Below, in pieces: positions 43,005 through 50,825 of a DNA stretch of 64,000 nucleotides (its first letter is position 1; each line of letters begins with the position of its first letter). This DNA is from Weissella confusa (lineage in GTDB: Bacteria > Bacillota > Bacilli > Lactobacillales > Lactobacillaceae). The translations under genes were made by a program, and so were the position numbers. The notes beneath the pieces were generated by a model. The model saw only the letters and a list, made by a program, of their open reading frames with translations, did not search any database and was not told the DNA's origin. The stretch spans positions 17,449 through 81,448 of the forward strand of contig JQAY01000002.1 of the NCBI GenBank assembly GCA_001436895.1. Direction: 5' to 3'.

Positions 43005-44066
43005 CTATTCTTGATCGTATTGCCATTCGTCTGGGAAGCGGAATGTGCCGTTCGTACGCAAGAGCGCTGATGGGTACAATTCCTTTACCATAAAGAATTC
43101 CGGCGTGATTTCAAAAGCTGGCTTAACACCAAACTCCGTTGAACGAATGTAGCCGAATTGGTTCCAGTAACCAGGCCAACCGATGGCTGCCAAGACACCG
43201 TATCCAGCGAAACGCGCCACAATTTCAGCTTCTTCAACCAAGCGCCAGCCTAGGCCACGGCCACGGTGAAGTGGGTCAACCACGACTGGGCCGACCACGC
43301 CGACTGCTGTGCCAGTGCGATTATCTGACACTGTCGCAGCGGAAACAATGACGTAACCCAAAATTTCGTCACCGCGCTTGGCGACAATTTCAATTGGCTT
43401 ACGACCAAATGGGTTGCCAGCGCGTAGGCGACGCACCAATCGTTCTTCTTCGCCAGTGCTGTAGTTGGCATCGTCAAATGCACTGCGAATAATCTTGTCG
43501 ACTTGGTCGAAATCCTTATCGCCTAAGAATTCAAACGTCACATCCAATAATGGATGCGTTTCATTCATTTGGCGCATTGGGAAGCGGTCAAAGATGTAGC
43601 CCAATTGCTTCATGAAACGCAACTTTTGGGCATCCCCATGACGCAACTTTTCACTACGGTCAGGGTCGCCAATCAAGTGACCAAACAAGTTGTACAAGTC
43701 ATACGTCGTGAGCACATGGAACTCAGGTTCGGTGTGCGTAAAGATGAATTGACCAGGCAACTTATGACCGATTAATGGCTCAACCGCACTTTGTGGCATA
43801 AAGGCAACTGACAACGAGTCATCAGCGTTTGAGAACACCAATTCTGGCATGTCCAAACGTTCAAAACCAACCGTGCGCATGACGGATTCAATCATCAATT
43901 CGTTGCTAATAACATCATCATCCAAAATCAACGGTGCCAACTTACTATCCAAGTCATAGCCAGACAAGATTTCCAATGCAAATCCGCCGGATACGATTGG
44001 CGTGACATTGGCTTCATTCAACGAACGCACCAATTGTTCAAATTGTGTATAGCGCTTCACATCCAT
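43005..44066 (-). CDS. Fusion: nucleotidyltransferase-like N-terminus plus GNAT acetyltransferase
   Basis: 353 residues from ATG at 44066 (MDVKRYTQFEQLVRSL), behind GGAGGG. Residues 1 to about 155 resemble the minimal nucleotidyltransferase fold (IVSGGFALEILSGY, followed by an LDDD acidic pattern). Residues about 170-330 are a GNAT domain with VVGPVVVDPLHRGRGLGWRLVEEAE, the acetyl-CoA-binding motif A (R/Q-x-x-G-x-G/A), and a FGYIRSTEFG end. Neither substrate is known. The fusion is unusual; similar GNAT domains occur alone as YhbS-type proteins. Followed by the metallophosphatase gene upstream on the same strand. Confidence 0.7.
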   Translation of the reverse strand: MDVKRYTQFEQLVRSLNEANVTPIVSGGFALEILSGYDLDSKLAPLILDDDVISNELMIESVMRTVGFERLDMPELVFSNADDSLSVAFMPQSAVEPLIGHKLPGQFIFTHTEPEFHVLTTYDLYNLFGHLIGDPDRSEKLRHGDAQKLRFMKQLGYIFDRFPMRQMNETHPLLDVTFEFLGDKDFDQVDKIIRSAFDDANYSTGEEERLVRRLRAGNPFGRKPIEIVAKRGDEILGYVIVSAATVSDNRTGTAVGVVGPVVVDPLHRGRGLGWRLVEEAEIVARFAGYGVLAAIGWPGYWNQFGYIRSTEFGVKPAFEITPEFFMVKELYPSALLRTNGTFRFPDEWQYDQE

Positions 44067-44119
44067 TTCGGTGCGCCCTCCTATCTCAAAGTTCAGTACT
44101 TTAATTATACCCCACAAGG

Positions 44120-44968
44120 CTACTTGTAAGCTTGCCTTAACTCACGGAGCATGTCTTTCGTCTCCGCGTCATAACCGTAACGGTCGTTTTCCTTGGCAAC
44201 CGTTGGTGCATCATGCACGTAGCCCAAGCCTTCGTAGACCAAGTTGCGATACAAATCCAAGTATGGCAAACCACGCTCTTCAGCAAGGGCCATCTCAGCC
44301 GCTTGGTCATATGCGACCGTGCGGAAATCCGTTGCGAAACGTGTCCCTTCGATGTCCAACATCAAGTAACGGGCTTCGCGGTTTTGACGCATCTTGCGCT
44401 TCAATGAGAACGGACTACCAACAGAACCAGGGTTCAAAACGGCTCGACCATCTGAAGCCGTGCGATAAATCATTTGGTGCGTGTGACCATAAATGGCAAC
44501 GTCGGCATCACGCCCCAAGAATAGCGCATCAAAATAATACTGATCACTCATTGGCAACAATTCATGACCCGCATTTTTATTTGGCATATTGTGCGACAAC
44601 GTGAAGGTTAAATCTTCAACGTTACGTGTATCAGATACTGGCAATGCCATGATAAAGTCGTAATCTGCTTTTGGCATGTGTTGCATGACATAGGCTGATA
44701 GACGTGCCGTGTAAACACGCGTTGGCTTGTTGTAATCCACCGTTCGCTCCAATGCTGCGAACATGAAGTCATCCCAGTTACCGCGTAGCCATACTGTCAC
44801 GTTTAGCTCCCGCAACATTTCAACAACATCATGTGCACCAGGTCCTGGCATAAATAAATCTCCCAAGAACCAAAATTCATCAGCACCTTGCGCTTTGGCG
44901 TCCGCAATCGTTGCTGCCAACGCGGTCACGTTGCCGTGGACGTCAGATAATACTGCCACCTTTGTCAT
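44120..44968 (-). CDS. Metallophosphoesterase, YfcE/calcineurin type
   Basis: 282 residues from ATG at 44968 (MTKVAVLSDVHGN) with GGAGGTG 6 nt upstream. All five metal-binding blocks are present: DVHGN, GDLFMPGP, RGNWDD, and the GHTHQM with SHNMPN pair. Cytoplasmic; small relatives hydrolyse phosphodiesters or nucleotide phosphates. The upstream 150 nt form a structured leader with a terminator-like hairpin (45006-45044), so expression may depend on readthrough or the gene may start from a closer promoter. Confidence 0.85.
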   Translation of the reverse strand: MTKVAVLSDVHGNVTALAATIADAKAQGADEFWFLGDLFMPGPGAHDVVEMLRELNVTVWLRGNWDDFMFAALERTVDYNKPTRVYTARLSAYVMQHMPKADYDFIMALPVSDTRNVEDLTFTLSHNMPNKNAGHELLPMSDQYYFDALFLGRDADVAIYGHTHQMIYRTASDGRAVLNPGSVGSPFSLKRKMRQNREARYLMLDIEGTRFATDFRTVAYDQAAEMALAEERGLPYLDLYRNLVYEGLGYVHDAPTVAKENDRYGYDAETKDMLRELRQAYK

Positions 44969-45005
44969 GTCACACACCTCCATTTCGTTACTGCTATTGT
45001 AAGCG

Positions 45006-45044
45006 CAAAAAAGCCCCAATTCCCGTGAAAAGGGAACTGGGGCT
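45006..45044 (-). terminator. Terminator-like hairpin upstream of the metallophosphoesterase gene
   Basis: Stem AGCCCCA.TTCCC/GGGAA.TGGGGCT (12 pairs) with TTTTTT on the minus strand, placed only about 38 nt before the start codon. Nothing to its right needs it except the putative RNA at 45045-45135. Confidence 0.75.
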
Positions 45045-45135
45045 AAAGAGTCACGATATCTACTTTGGACGGTGAAAATCGTGACTAGCTTTTTCTATTA
45101 CTAAATAAAGAAGCTCTTGCGATGCTTCACTACAA
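45045..45135 (-). ncRNA. Candidate small RNA or leader upstream of the metallophosphoesterase
   Basis: Minus-strand region between two terminators with no ORF. It folds into GAAGC...GCTTC (about 45107-45125), then AGTCACGAT/ATCGTGACT (about 45049-45095) and then the terminator at 45006-45044. The layout fits an intrinsic small RNA or an attenuation leader. No T-box or known riboswitch motif was found. Promoter unclear. Confidence 0.35.
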
Positions 45136-45136
45136 T

Positions 45137-45174
45137 ATAGCGCCAGCACTTTCAATCTAAAGTGCTGGCGCTAT
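45137..45174 (-). terminator. Terminator of the amino-acid transport operon
   Basis: Perfect 16-bp stem ATAGCGCCAGCACTTT/AAAGTGCTGGCGCTAT just after the stop at 45180. Confidence 0.8.
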
Positions 45175-45179
45175 TTAAC

Positions 45180-46661
45180 TTAAATCATCTTACGATCTGA
45201 TTGTTGCAACTTCTTCTCGAAACGGCCCAACACACGGCTGATACCGAACGTCAAAATGAAGTAGATTGCAGCTGTAATCATCAATGGAATGAATGGCTTA
45301 AATGAGGCACCTTGCACCACTGACGTTTGGAACGTCAATTCACCAACACCGATAACTGAGACAACTGAACCTTCCTTGATAACCGTCACAAACTCGTTTC
45401 CCAAGGCTGGCAAGATGTTCTTGATGGCTTGTGGCAACACCATGAAGCGCATCGTTTGCATCTTCGTGAACCCAAGTGAACGCGCAGCTTCAGTTTGACC
45501 AGCTGGCACAGCTTGAATTCCTGAACGAATAATTTCAGCAACGTACGCAGCCGAGTTCAAGAACATGGCAATCGCACCAGCCATGAAGCTTGAAACATCC
45601 AACCCGATAACCTGCGTTCCAAAGTACACAATGAACACTTGAATCAAAAGTGGCACACCACGGACTGCCTCAATATAGGCAACGGCCAACCACTTCAATG
45701 GCTTCACGCTTGAAAGCTTCATCAAAGCCAACAATACACCAAGAATAATTCCGAAGAATACACCGATGACCGCCAAGCCAACCGTGTAAAGCGTTCCCTT
45801 AGCAAAGTAAGGCGCGTACTTTTCGAAGAATGACTCCTTGTGGTTCATCAAGGCAATCGCTTCGTTCTTCCACTTTTCTAGCGGATCACCGATAACGTGC
45901 TTTTCCAAGATGTTGTCGACCTTGCTTTGCAAAACTGTTGCGTTCTTAGCCATCACAACTGAAGAACCGTTCGTTTCACCTGGCAACGTGGCCTTCGCAA
46001 CCGCAAATTGGTTACTTTGGTCCATGTAGCTGTCGGCGGTCGTATCTGGCACAACCACACCATCAACCTTGTTCTGCGTCAATTGCGTCACAGCGTCGTT
46101 CACCTTCTTCAATGACACAACCTTCTTGGCGCCAACTTGCTTGGCAGCGTCTTCTTGAATTGATGAAATTTGAGCAGCCAACGTGGCCTTCTTCAAGTCG
46201 TTCAAGTTGGCCAACTTATTCGCGTTCTTCTTAAGTGTCATCACCACGTTCTTATCAACGAAGTATGGTTCTGAAAAAGCGACTTCTTGTTCACGCTCAG
46301 GCGTTGCCGTCATACCGGCCACAACCATGTCGACCTTCCCCGTCTTAACAGCACCAAGCAACGCATCAAAGCTCATTTCTTGGACAACCAACTTCACGCC
46401 CAAACGCTTGGCAATTTCGTTGGCAACTGACATATCAAACCCGACAATCTTGTCCTTGCCGTTCACCGTTGTGTGGAATTCGTATGGCGCGTAATCCGCT
46501 GACGTCCCAACAATCAACTTGCCGCTCTTTTCAATTTTTGAAAGGACCGGATCCGTTTCGGCAGCTTGGACAGACGTCAAACCAGCAAAGGAACCAATCA
46601 TTAATAATGTCGCCATGATAGCCGTCATGACTTTTAATACCCACTTATGCATATAACTCAT
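45180..46661 (-). CDS. Amino-acid ABC transporter, substrate-binding protein fused to permease
   Basis: 493 residues. Signal peptide (to about 33, SVQAAE), a solute-binding domain (about 40-265, VGTSADYAPYEFH, VGFDMSVANEIAKRLGVK, VVAGMTATPEREQEVAFSEPYF) of the PF00497 polar-amino-acid type, then a permease domain with five or six helices and the EAARSLGFTKMQTMRFMVLPQAI loop that contacts the ATPase. GlnP-like fusions of this kind are common in lactic acid bacteria; substrate probably glutamine, arginine or another polar amino acid. It follows the ATPase gene by 12 bp. An alternative start three codons in is possible. Confidence 0.9.
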   Translation of the reverse strand: MSYMHKWVLKVMTAIMATLLMIGSFAGLTSVQAAETDPVLSKIEKSGKLIVGTSADYAPYEFHTTVNGKDKIVGFDMSVANEIAKRLGVKLVVQEMSFDALLGAVKTGKVDMVVAGMTATPEREQEVAFSEPYFVDKNVVMTLKKNANKLANLNDLKKATLAAQISSIQEDAAKQVGAKKVVSLKKVNDAVTQLTQNKVDGVVVPDTTADSYMDQSNQFAVAKATLPGETNGSSVVMAKNATVLQSKVDNILEKHVIGDPLEKWKNEAIALMNHKESFFEKYAPYFAKGTLYTVGLAVIGVFFGIILGVLLALMKLSSVKPLKWLAVAYIEAVRGVPLLIQVFIVYFGTQVIGLDVSSFMAGAIAMFLNSAAYVAEIIRSGIQAVPAGQTEAARSLGFTKMQTMRFMVLPQAIKNILPALGNEFVTVIKEGSVVSVIGVGELTFQTSVVQGASFKPFIPLMITAAIYFILTFGISRVLGRFEKKLQQSDRKMI

Positions 46662-46673
46662 TCTCCCTTTGTC

Positions 46674-47405
46674 TTACAACATCTTTGCCAAGAAACTTTG
46701 CGCACGCTCTGAATCTGGATTTTCGAAAAATGCTTCTGGATTATCATATTGCGTCATATCACCATCAGCCATAAACCAAATCTTTGACGCTACTTCACGG
46801 GCAAAGCCCATCTCGTGTGTGACAACCAACATCGTCATGCCTTCTTGGGCCAACTCACGCATTGTCTTCAACACTTCACCAACCATTTCTGGATCAAGCG
46901 CTGATGTTGGCTCGTCAAACAACATAATCTTAGGGTTCATCGCCAAGGCACGTGCAATCGCTACACGCTGTTGTTGTCCACCTGACAATGAAGCTGGATA
47001 TGCTTGCGCTTTTTCAGCCAAGCCAACCTTTGCTAGGAACTTTTCGGCAATTTGTGTGGCTTCATCATCAGCCATCCCCTTCACCTTCAACAACGCAATC
47101 TTAACGTTGTCGATAACTGACATGTTTGGGAACAAGTTGAAGCTTTGGAACACCATCCCCATATCTTGGCGAATCTTATCCAATTCCGTTTCCGTCGCCT
47201 TTGAGATATCTTGCCCATCAAAGATAACCTCACCTGACGTTGGTCGATCCAACATATTCAAGCCACGCAACAGCGTTGACTTTCCAGTTCCTGAAGGTCC
47301 AAGCAATGCAATCACATCACCCTCTTCAACGGATGCATTGATATCTTTCAAGATGACCTTGTCACCATATTCTTTGTGGAAGTTTTTAATCGTTAAAATC
47401 GCCAT
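46674..47405 (-). CDS. Amino-acid ABC transporter ATP-binding protein (GlnQ type)
   Basis: 243 residues, standard size. Walker A GPSGTGKST, Q-loop FQSFNLFPNMSV, signature LSGGQQQRVAIARAL, Walker B IMLFDEPTSALDPEMV, H-loop VVTHEMGF. It powers uptake through the fused binding-protein/permease encoded directly downstream. First gene of the operon; a long AT-rich region with no T-box or riboswitch signature lies upstream (47406-47506). Confidence 0.92.
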   Translation of the reverse strand: MAILTIKNFHKEYGDKVILKDINASVEEGDVIALLGPSGTGKSTLLRGLNMLDRPTSGEVIFDGQDISKATETELDKIRQDMGMVFQSFNLFPNMSVIDNVKIALLKVKGMADDEATQIAEKFLAKVGLAEKAQAYPASLSGGQQQRVAIARALAMNPKIMLFDEPTSALDPEMVGEVLKTMRELAQEGMTMLVVTHEMGFAREVASKIWFMADGDMTQYDNPEAFFENPDSERAQSFLAKML

Positions 47406-47506
47406 AACGTTTTCCCCGTTTCATATTCGATGGATAAATATTAACAGGTAACGAAAATTTATGCAATAACTTTGTTTATTTTTGCATAAATATCACTCAC
47501 GACATA

Positions 47507-47544
47507 CAAAAAAACGCTACTGCAGCAACTGCAATAGCGTTTTT
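47507..47544 (-). terminator. Terminator of the second sugar symporter gene
   Basis: Stem AAAAACGCTA.TGCAG/TGCA.TAGCGTTTTT with T-run on both sides, 24 bp after the stop at 47568. Confidence 0.8.
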
Positions 47545-47567
47545 ACCCCTGTGAGAGAGTTTAATTA

Positions 47568-48971
47568 TTATTGGGCAATGTTTTCTGAAATTGAGGCTTC
47601 GTCTTCATGCCAACCCTTAGCGTGGGCACGTGAACGAAGATCTGCTTCAATTTGCTCAAGTGATTGGTTACGTGTTTCGATTGTGAAGTACTTAACGAAC
47701 ACGATAGCCGCGATACACAAAACAGCGTATCCGATGAACAATGAACCAGTTCCGAAGAAGTTCAACAATGGTGGGAACGTCAATGAAACAACGGCGTTTG
47801 CAGCCCAGTTAACAACGGCTCCAAATGAGTTACCCAAACCACGGATGTTCAATGGGAATGACTCACCGATCATAACCCACATAACTGGTCCCCAAGTTGC
47901 TGAGAAGAAGGCGATGTAAATCGTCAACGCAACAGCACAGATGTATGAAGCAGCTTGTGATTGACCTGAGAAGTGCATTGAGAATGACATGATGAACAAT
48001 GAAATACCCATTCCCCAGGCACCCCAGATCAACATCTTCTTACGGTCAACCTTGTCCATAATCTTCATGGCTACCCAAGTAACGATAACGTTGAAGACAC
48101 CGATTCCGATGTGGGCAATCAAGGCTGCACTAACACCGAAACCAACATCAGTAAAGATAGTTGGGGCATAGTACAAAACTGTGTTACATCCCATGACTTG
48201 TTGGAAGATAGCCAATCCCATTGCCATAACAAGCACTGGGCGAGCCATCAAGCCGAACAATTCCTTGAATCCACCGTTAGCCATTGAGGCTTGCAACTTA
48301 ATGTCAGCCAATTCAGCTTGTGCAGATTCTGAGTTGTCTTGCAATTGCGTCAAAACTGCCAAAGCTTCTTCGTCTTCACCCTTACGTACCAAGTAACGAG
48401 GTGATTCTGGCAAGGCGATTCCACCGAAGAACATGATGATTGAAGGCACAGCAGCCAATCCCAACATCCAACGCCATCCTAGATCAAAGCCAGACAAAGC
48501 GTAGTTTGAGATGTAAGCCAACAAGATACCTGTCATAATCATCAATTGGAACATGGTTCCGATTCCACCACGCTTATCGGCGGGTGCCAATTCTGACAAG
48601 TAAGTTGGAATCAAGGCCGAGGCACCACCAACGGCGATACCCAACACAATACGTGACGCAACCAATAGCTCAAAGTTGTGAGCGATTGATGATCCCAAAG
48701 CTCCGATGATGAAGATGATTGATGAAACCATCAACAACTTACGACGACCATACTTATCTGATGATGGTCCAATAATTGCGGCACCGATAACGGCACCAAG
48801 CAACACGGCTGAAACAACCCAGCCTTGTTGCCACTCACCCAGGTGCAATTGCTTTTCAATAAATAAAATAGCTCCAGAAATAACACCTGTGTCATATCCG
48901 AAAAGCAACCCCCCAAGGGCTCCAAAGAAATAAATTAAATTAGTCGAAAGCGACTTCTTTTCCGTCTGCAT
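47568..48971 (-). CDS. Sugar:proton symporter (MFS sugar porter family), 467 residues
   Basis: Paralogue of the protein at 40269-41615: GGLLFGYDTGVISGA, SDKYGRRKLL, PESPRYLVRKG, ETRNQSLEQIE. Twelve helices. A cre site (49057-49070) lies about 90 bp upstream. Likely imports a pentose or hexose under CcpA control; the substrate is unknown. Monocistronic. Confidence 0.9.
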   Translation of the reverse strand: MQTEKKSLSTNLIYFFGALGGLLFGYDTGVISGAILFIEKQLHLGEWQQGWVVSAVLLGAVIGAAIIGPSSDKYGRRKLLMVSSIIFIIGALGSSIAHNFELLVASRIVLGIAVGGASALIPTYLSELAPADKRGGIGTMFQLMIMTGILLAYISNYALSGFDLGWRWMLGLAAVPSIIMFFGGIALPESPRYLVRKGEDEEALAVLTQLQDNSESAQAELADIKLQASMANGGFKELFGLMARPVLVMAMGLAIFQQVMGCNTVLYYAPTIFTDVGFGVSAALIAHIGIGVFNVIVTWVAMKIMDKVDRKKMLIWGAWGMGISLFIMSFSMHFSGQSQAASYICAVALTIYIAFFSATWGPVMWVMIGESFPLNIRGLGNSFGAVVNWAANAVVSLTFPPLLNFFGTGSLFIGYAVLCIAAIVFVKYFTIETRNQSLEQIEADLRSRAHAKGWHEDEASISENIAQ

Positions 48972-49056
48972 GTTTGTTCTCCCTAAACGTAAACATAAAG
49001 CAATAGGTTAGTTTGCCCTAAAAACTAACTCTCAACACCCTAAATGATACAACTTT

Positions 49057-49070
49057 TGAAAGCGTTTGCA
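49057..49070. promoter_or_regulatory. cre site upstream of the second sugar symporter gene
   Basis: TGAAAGCGTTTGCA, one mismatch to TGWAANCGNTNWCA, within a longer imperfect palindrome TTTTGAAAGCGTTTGCAAG. Confidence 0.75.
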
Positions 49071-49110
49071 AGCTTTTTCTCACAAAAGTTAAAAACTTCA
49101 CAAAACAGAC

Positions 49111-49140
49111 AAAAACGAGTGTCCATTACTGGACACTCGT
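49111..49140 (-). terminator. Terminator of the DUF2922-like gene
   Basis: Perfect 11-bp stem ACGAGTGTCCA/TGGACACTCGT followed by TTTTTG on the minus strand. Confidence 0.85.
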
Positions 49141-49151
49141 CATTTAATGCA

Positions 49152-49382
49152 CTAGAATACCGGACGCTTCTCTGTCGTTACAAAACTGGCCTTCTTTGGT
49201 GTGCCAAAACGTGGCTCTCCATTGCTGCCGACCACAAAAGTAAAACTGGCCAACTTTTGCATTTCTGCCAACACTTGCGCACCCGTTAACGTCTCATCGA
49301 CATCTGCCATCTTCAAAATCGCCTTTTGATTTAGCTTCTCTGGGTTAGTTGATTCAAATACCATCTTCAATTCCTTAGTCAT
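49152..49382 (-). CDS. DUF2922-like small protein, 76 residues
   Basis: MTKELKMVFESTNPEKLNQK...EVLTGAQV pattern with a C-terminal beta segment. Length and pairing with the next gene upstream fit the DUF1659-DUF2922 pair of small proteins common in Bacilli; function unknown. AGGAGG precedes the ATG by 4 nt after the upstream stop, so the pair is a tight operon with its own terminator. Confidence 0.6.
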   Translation of the reverse strand: MTKELKMVFESTNPEKLNQKAILKMADVDETLTGAQVLAEMQKLASFTFVVGSNGEPRFGTPKKASFVTTEKRPVF

Positions 49383-49392
49383 GGGTCACCTC

Positions 49393-49611
49393 CTAGAATG
49401 CTGCCGGTACGTCTTTGCGTTCAGACGTCACAATTTCCGTAATGCTCGTTTCCAATCCTAACAACATCATCACCGTTGCCAAACGATGCAACTGAGCAAC
49501 TGAAGTCCCCTTCGCAACCTTGAAACGACGATTGATTGCCTTGGCATCGCGATCAACCCCCAAAATGCGCACGGTCATACGGTTATCAACCTTCTTTTCC
49601 AACTTATCCAT
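49393..49611 (-). CDS. DUF1659-like small protein, 72 residues
   Basis: MDKLEKKVDNRMTVRILGVDRDAK, then a beta-rich middle and a helical segment VAQLHRLATVMMLLG. The partner of the DUF2922-like gene 10 bp downstream. AGGAGG 7 nt before the ATG supports the first Met over the internal Met12. Function unknown. Confidence 0.6.
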   Translation of the reverse strand: MDKLEKKVDNRMTVRILGVDRDAKAINRRFKVAKGTSVAQLHRLATVMMLLGLETSITEIVTSERKDVPAAF

Positions 49612-49723
49612 CTGTCTTCCTCCTTTAATTTAGCAATGAGCACGCGGCCGCTTACTCGACTTATCAGCTGTTATTTGCTGACACTTATACTAACGAATCC
49701 AAGGGGTTAAAATGTCGCACAAA

Positions 49724-49758
49724 ATAAAAAAGACGCCACATTAACATTTGTGACGTCT
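49724..49758 (-). terminator. Terminator of the 168-residue membrane protein gene
   Basis: Stem AGACG.CACA/TGTG.CGTCT with TTTTTT following on the minus strand. Confidence 0.7.
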
Positions 49759-49760
49759 CT

Positions 49761-50267
49761 CTATTTATGTAGATGCGACAAAGCATCCTCAAATTTTTCT
49801 TCTAACTTCATGCCCCAGGCTGTCCAAGCCACTGCAATCCAAGCAACGAACAAGAAAATCACCACTGCCGCTGCCCCAATTTCTGAAACAACCGCATTCA
49901 AGCCAATACTTTCAAAGATAACCATGTCTAAGAAGAACAATAAAGGTCCCGCTAAGACAAGCCCCAAGGTCATCGTCAAAGTATCTTCCCGGCGATCGCG
50001 TTCTTGTGCGACCTCACATGCACCGATTTTCAACATCTCCATCAGCTCAGGTTTCGAAACAATCTGTAAATCTCCCGCTTCATACGCCGAAAATTCTTGT
50101 TTAAAAGCCATCGCGTCCTCAATGTGATCACCAATACTGAATGGCGCAATCAGTTTTGTTAAGTTGGGCCGTGATAGCCGCACCAATTTTTCAATCAAAA
50201 AATCAGACGTGCCATCTGGAAAATAAAACGTTAACGTATCTTTTTGCTGATTAACGACGTAGTACAT
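49761..50267 (-). CDS. Hypothetical protein with C-terminal membrane hairpin, 168 residues
   Basis: Soluble N-terminal half (about 1-95, YYVVNQQKDTLTFYFPDGTSD), then two hydrophobic helices (about 98-117 and 125-148) and a short charged tail. No motif recognised; probably a cytoplasmic sensor-like domain anchored by the C-terminal hairpin. Monocistronic with a terminator. The 80 bp to the next gene hold an imperfect GAAGCG...CGCTTC repeat of unclear value. Confidence 0.55.
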   Translation of the reverse strand: MYYVVNQQKDTLTFYFPDGTSDFLIEKLVRLSRPNLTKLIAPFSIGDHIEDAMAFKQEFSAYEAGDLQIVSKPELMEMLKIGACEVAQERDRREDTLTMTLGLVLAGPLLFFLDMVIFESIGLNAVVSEIGAAAVVIFLFVAWIAVAWTAWGMKLEEKFEDALSHLHK

Positions 50268-50347
50268 AATTGCCTCCCCATAAAAACTCCGAAGCGATTT
50301 GTACCCTCATTATCCTATTGTTACGTTTTTGTTTCAAATTATCCGCT

Positions 50348-50596
50348 TCAGTGAACGCGGGCAACCATCTTTTGACGACGACGCGCAAAGCGAATCCAAT
50401 CGTAAGCGTTAAAAATCATCATCCCGACAAAAAAGCTAACGTACACACGACCAATCATAGGTACGATGATTGAAAAATCCATACCATACAAATAGCGCAT
50501 TGAAAGCATCAAGAGGCCGAATACAACTGATGCAAGTGCAAGCATGACCGCTGTTTCACGTAAATCTTCCATGATTTTGGTATACATAATCATCAC
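50348..50596 (-). CDS. Small membrane protein, 82 residues
   Basis: Two hydrophobic helices (about 17-35 and 44-62) around a MDFSIIVP loop, and a basic RRRQKMVARVH end. The ribosome site is weak (GGGACGG) and the start may be the fourth codon. No family recognised. Same strand as its neighbours. Confidence 0.5.
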   Translation of the reverse strand: MMIMYTKIMEDLRETAVMLALASVVFGLLMLSMRYLYGMDFSIIVPMIGRVYVSFFVGMMIFNAYDWIRFARRRQKMVARVH

Positions 50597-50764
50597 CGTC
50601 CCATTTCTCGTAAATTCAATATAATTATCATAATCAGAAAATGAGTTTATTATTTGAAACCCATGAGAAACGAAGACCGGCAGTTATTATAATTCCGAAA
50701 TTTAGGAACATAATTTAGTCACGAATGATGTTAAATACTTCTATTCTGCGAATTTATTACACGC

Positions 50765-50810
50765 AAAAACCCGTCATCTTCAGCCACCACAGCCAAAAAC
50801 AACGGGTTTT
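50765..50810 (-). terminator. Terminator of the MATE exporter gene
   Basis: Stem AAAACCCGT/ACGGGTTTT around a long loop containing a further GGCTGTGGTGGC hairpin; TTTT on the minus strand. The rest of the 229-bp gap shows nothing else. Confidence 0.7.
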
Positions 50811-50825
50811 ACTAACTAACCAATT

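Noticed and set aside
45003..45179. T-box or amino-acid riboswitch before the metallophosphoesterase
   Set aside because: No T-box (GGTGG) sequence or known aptamer core.
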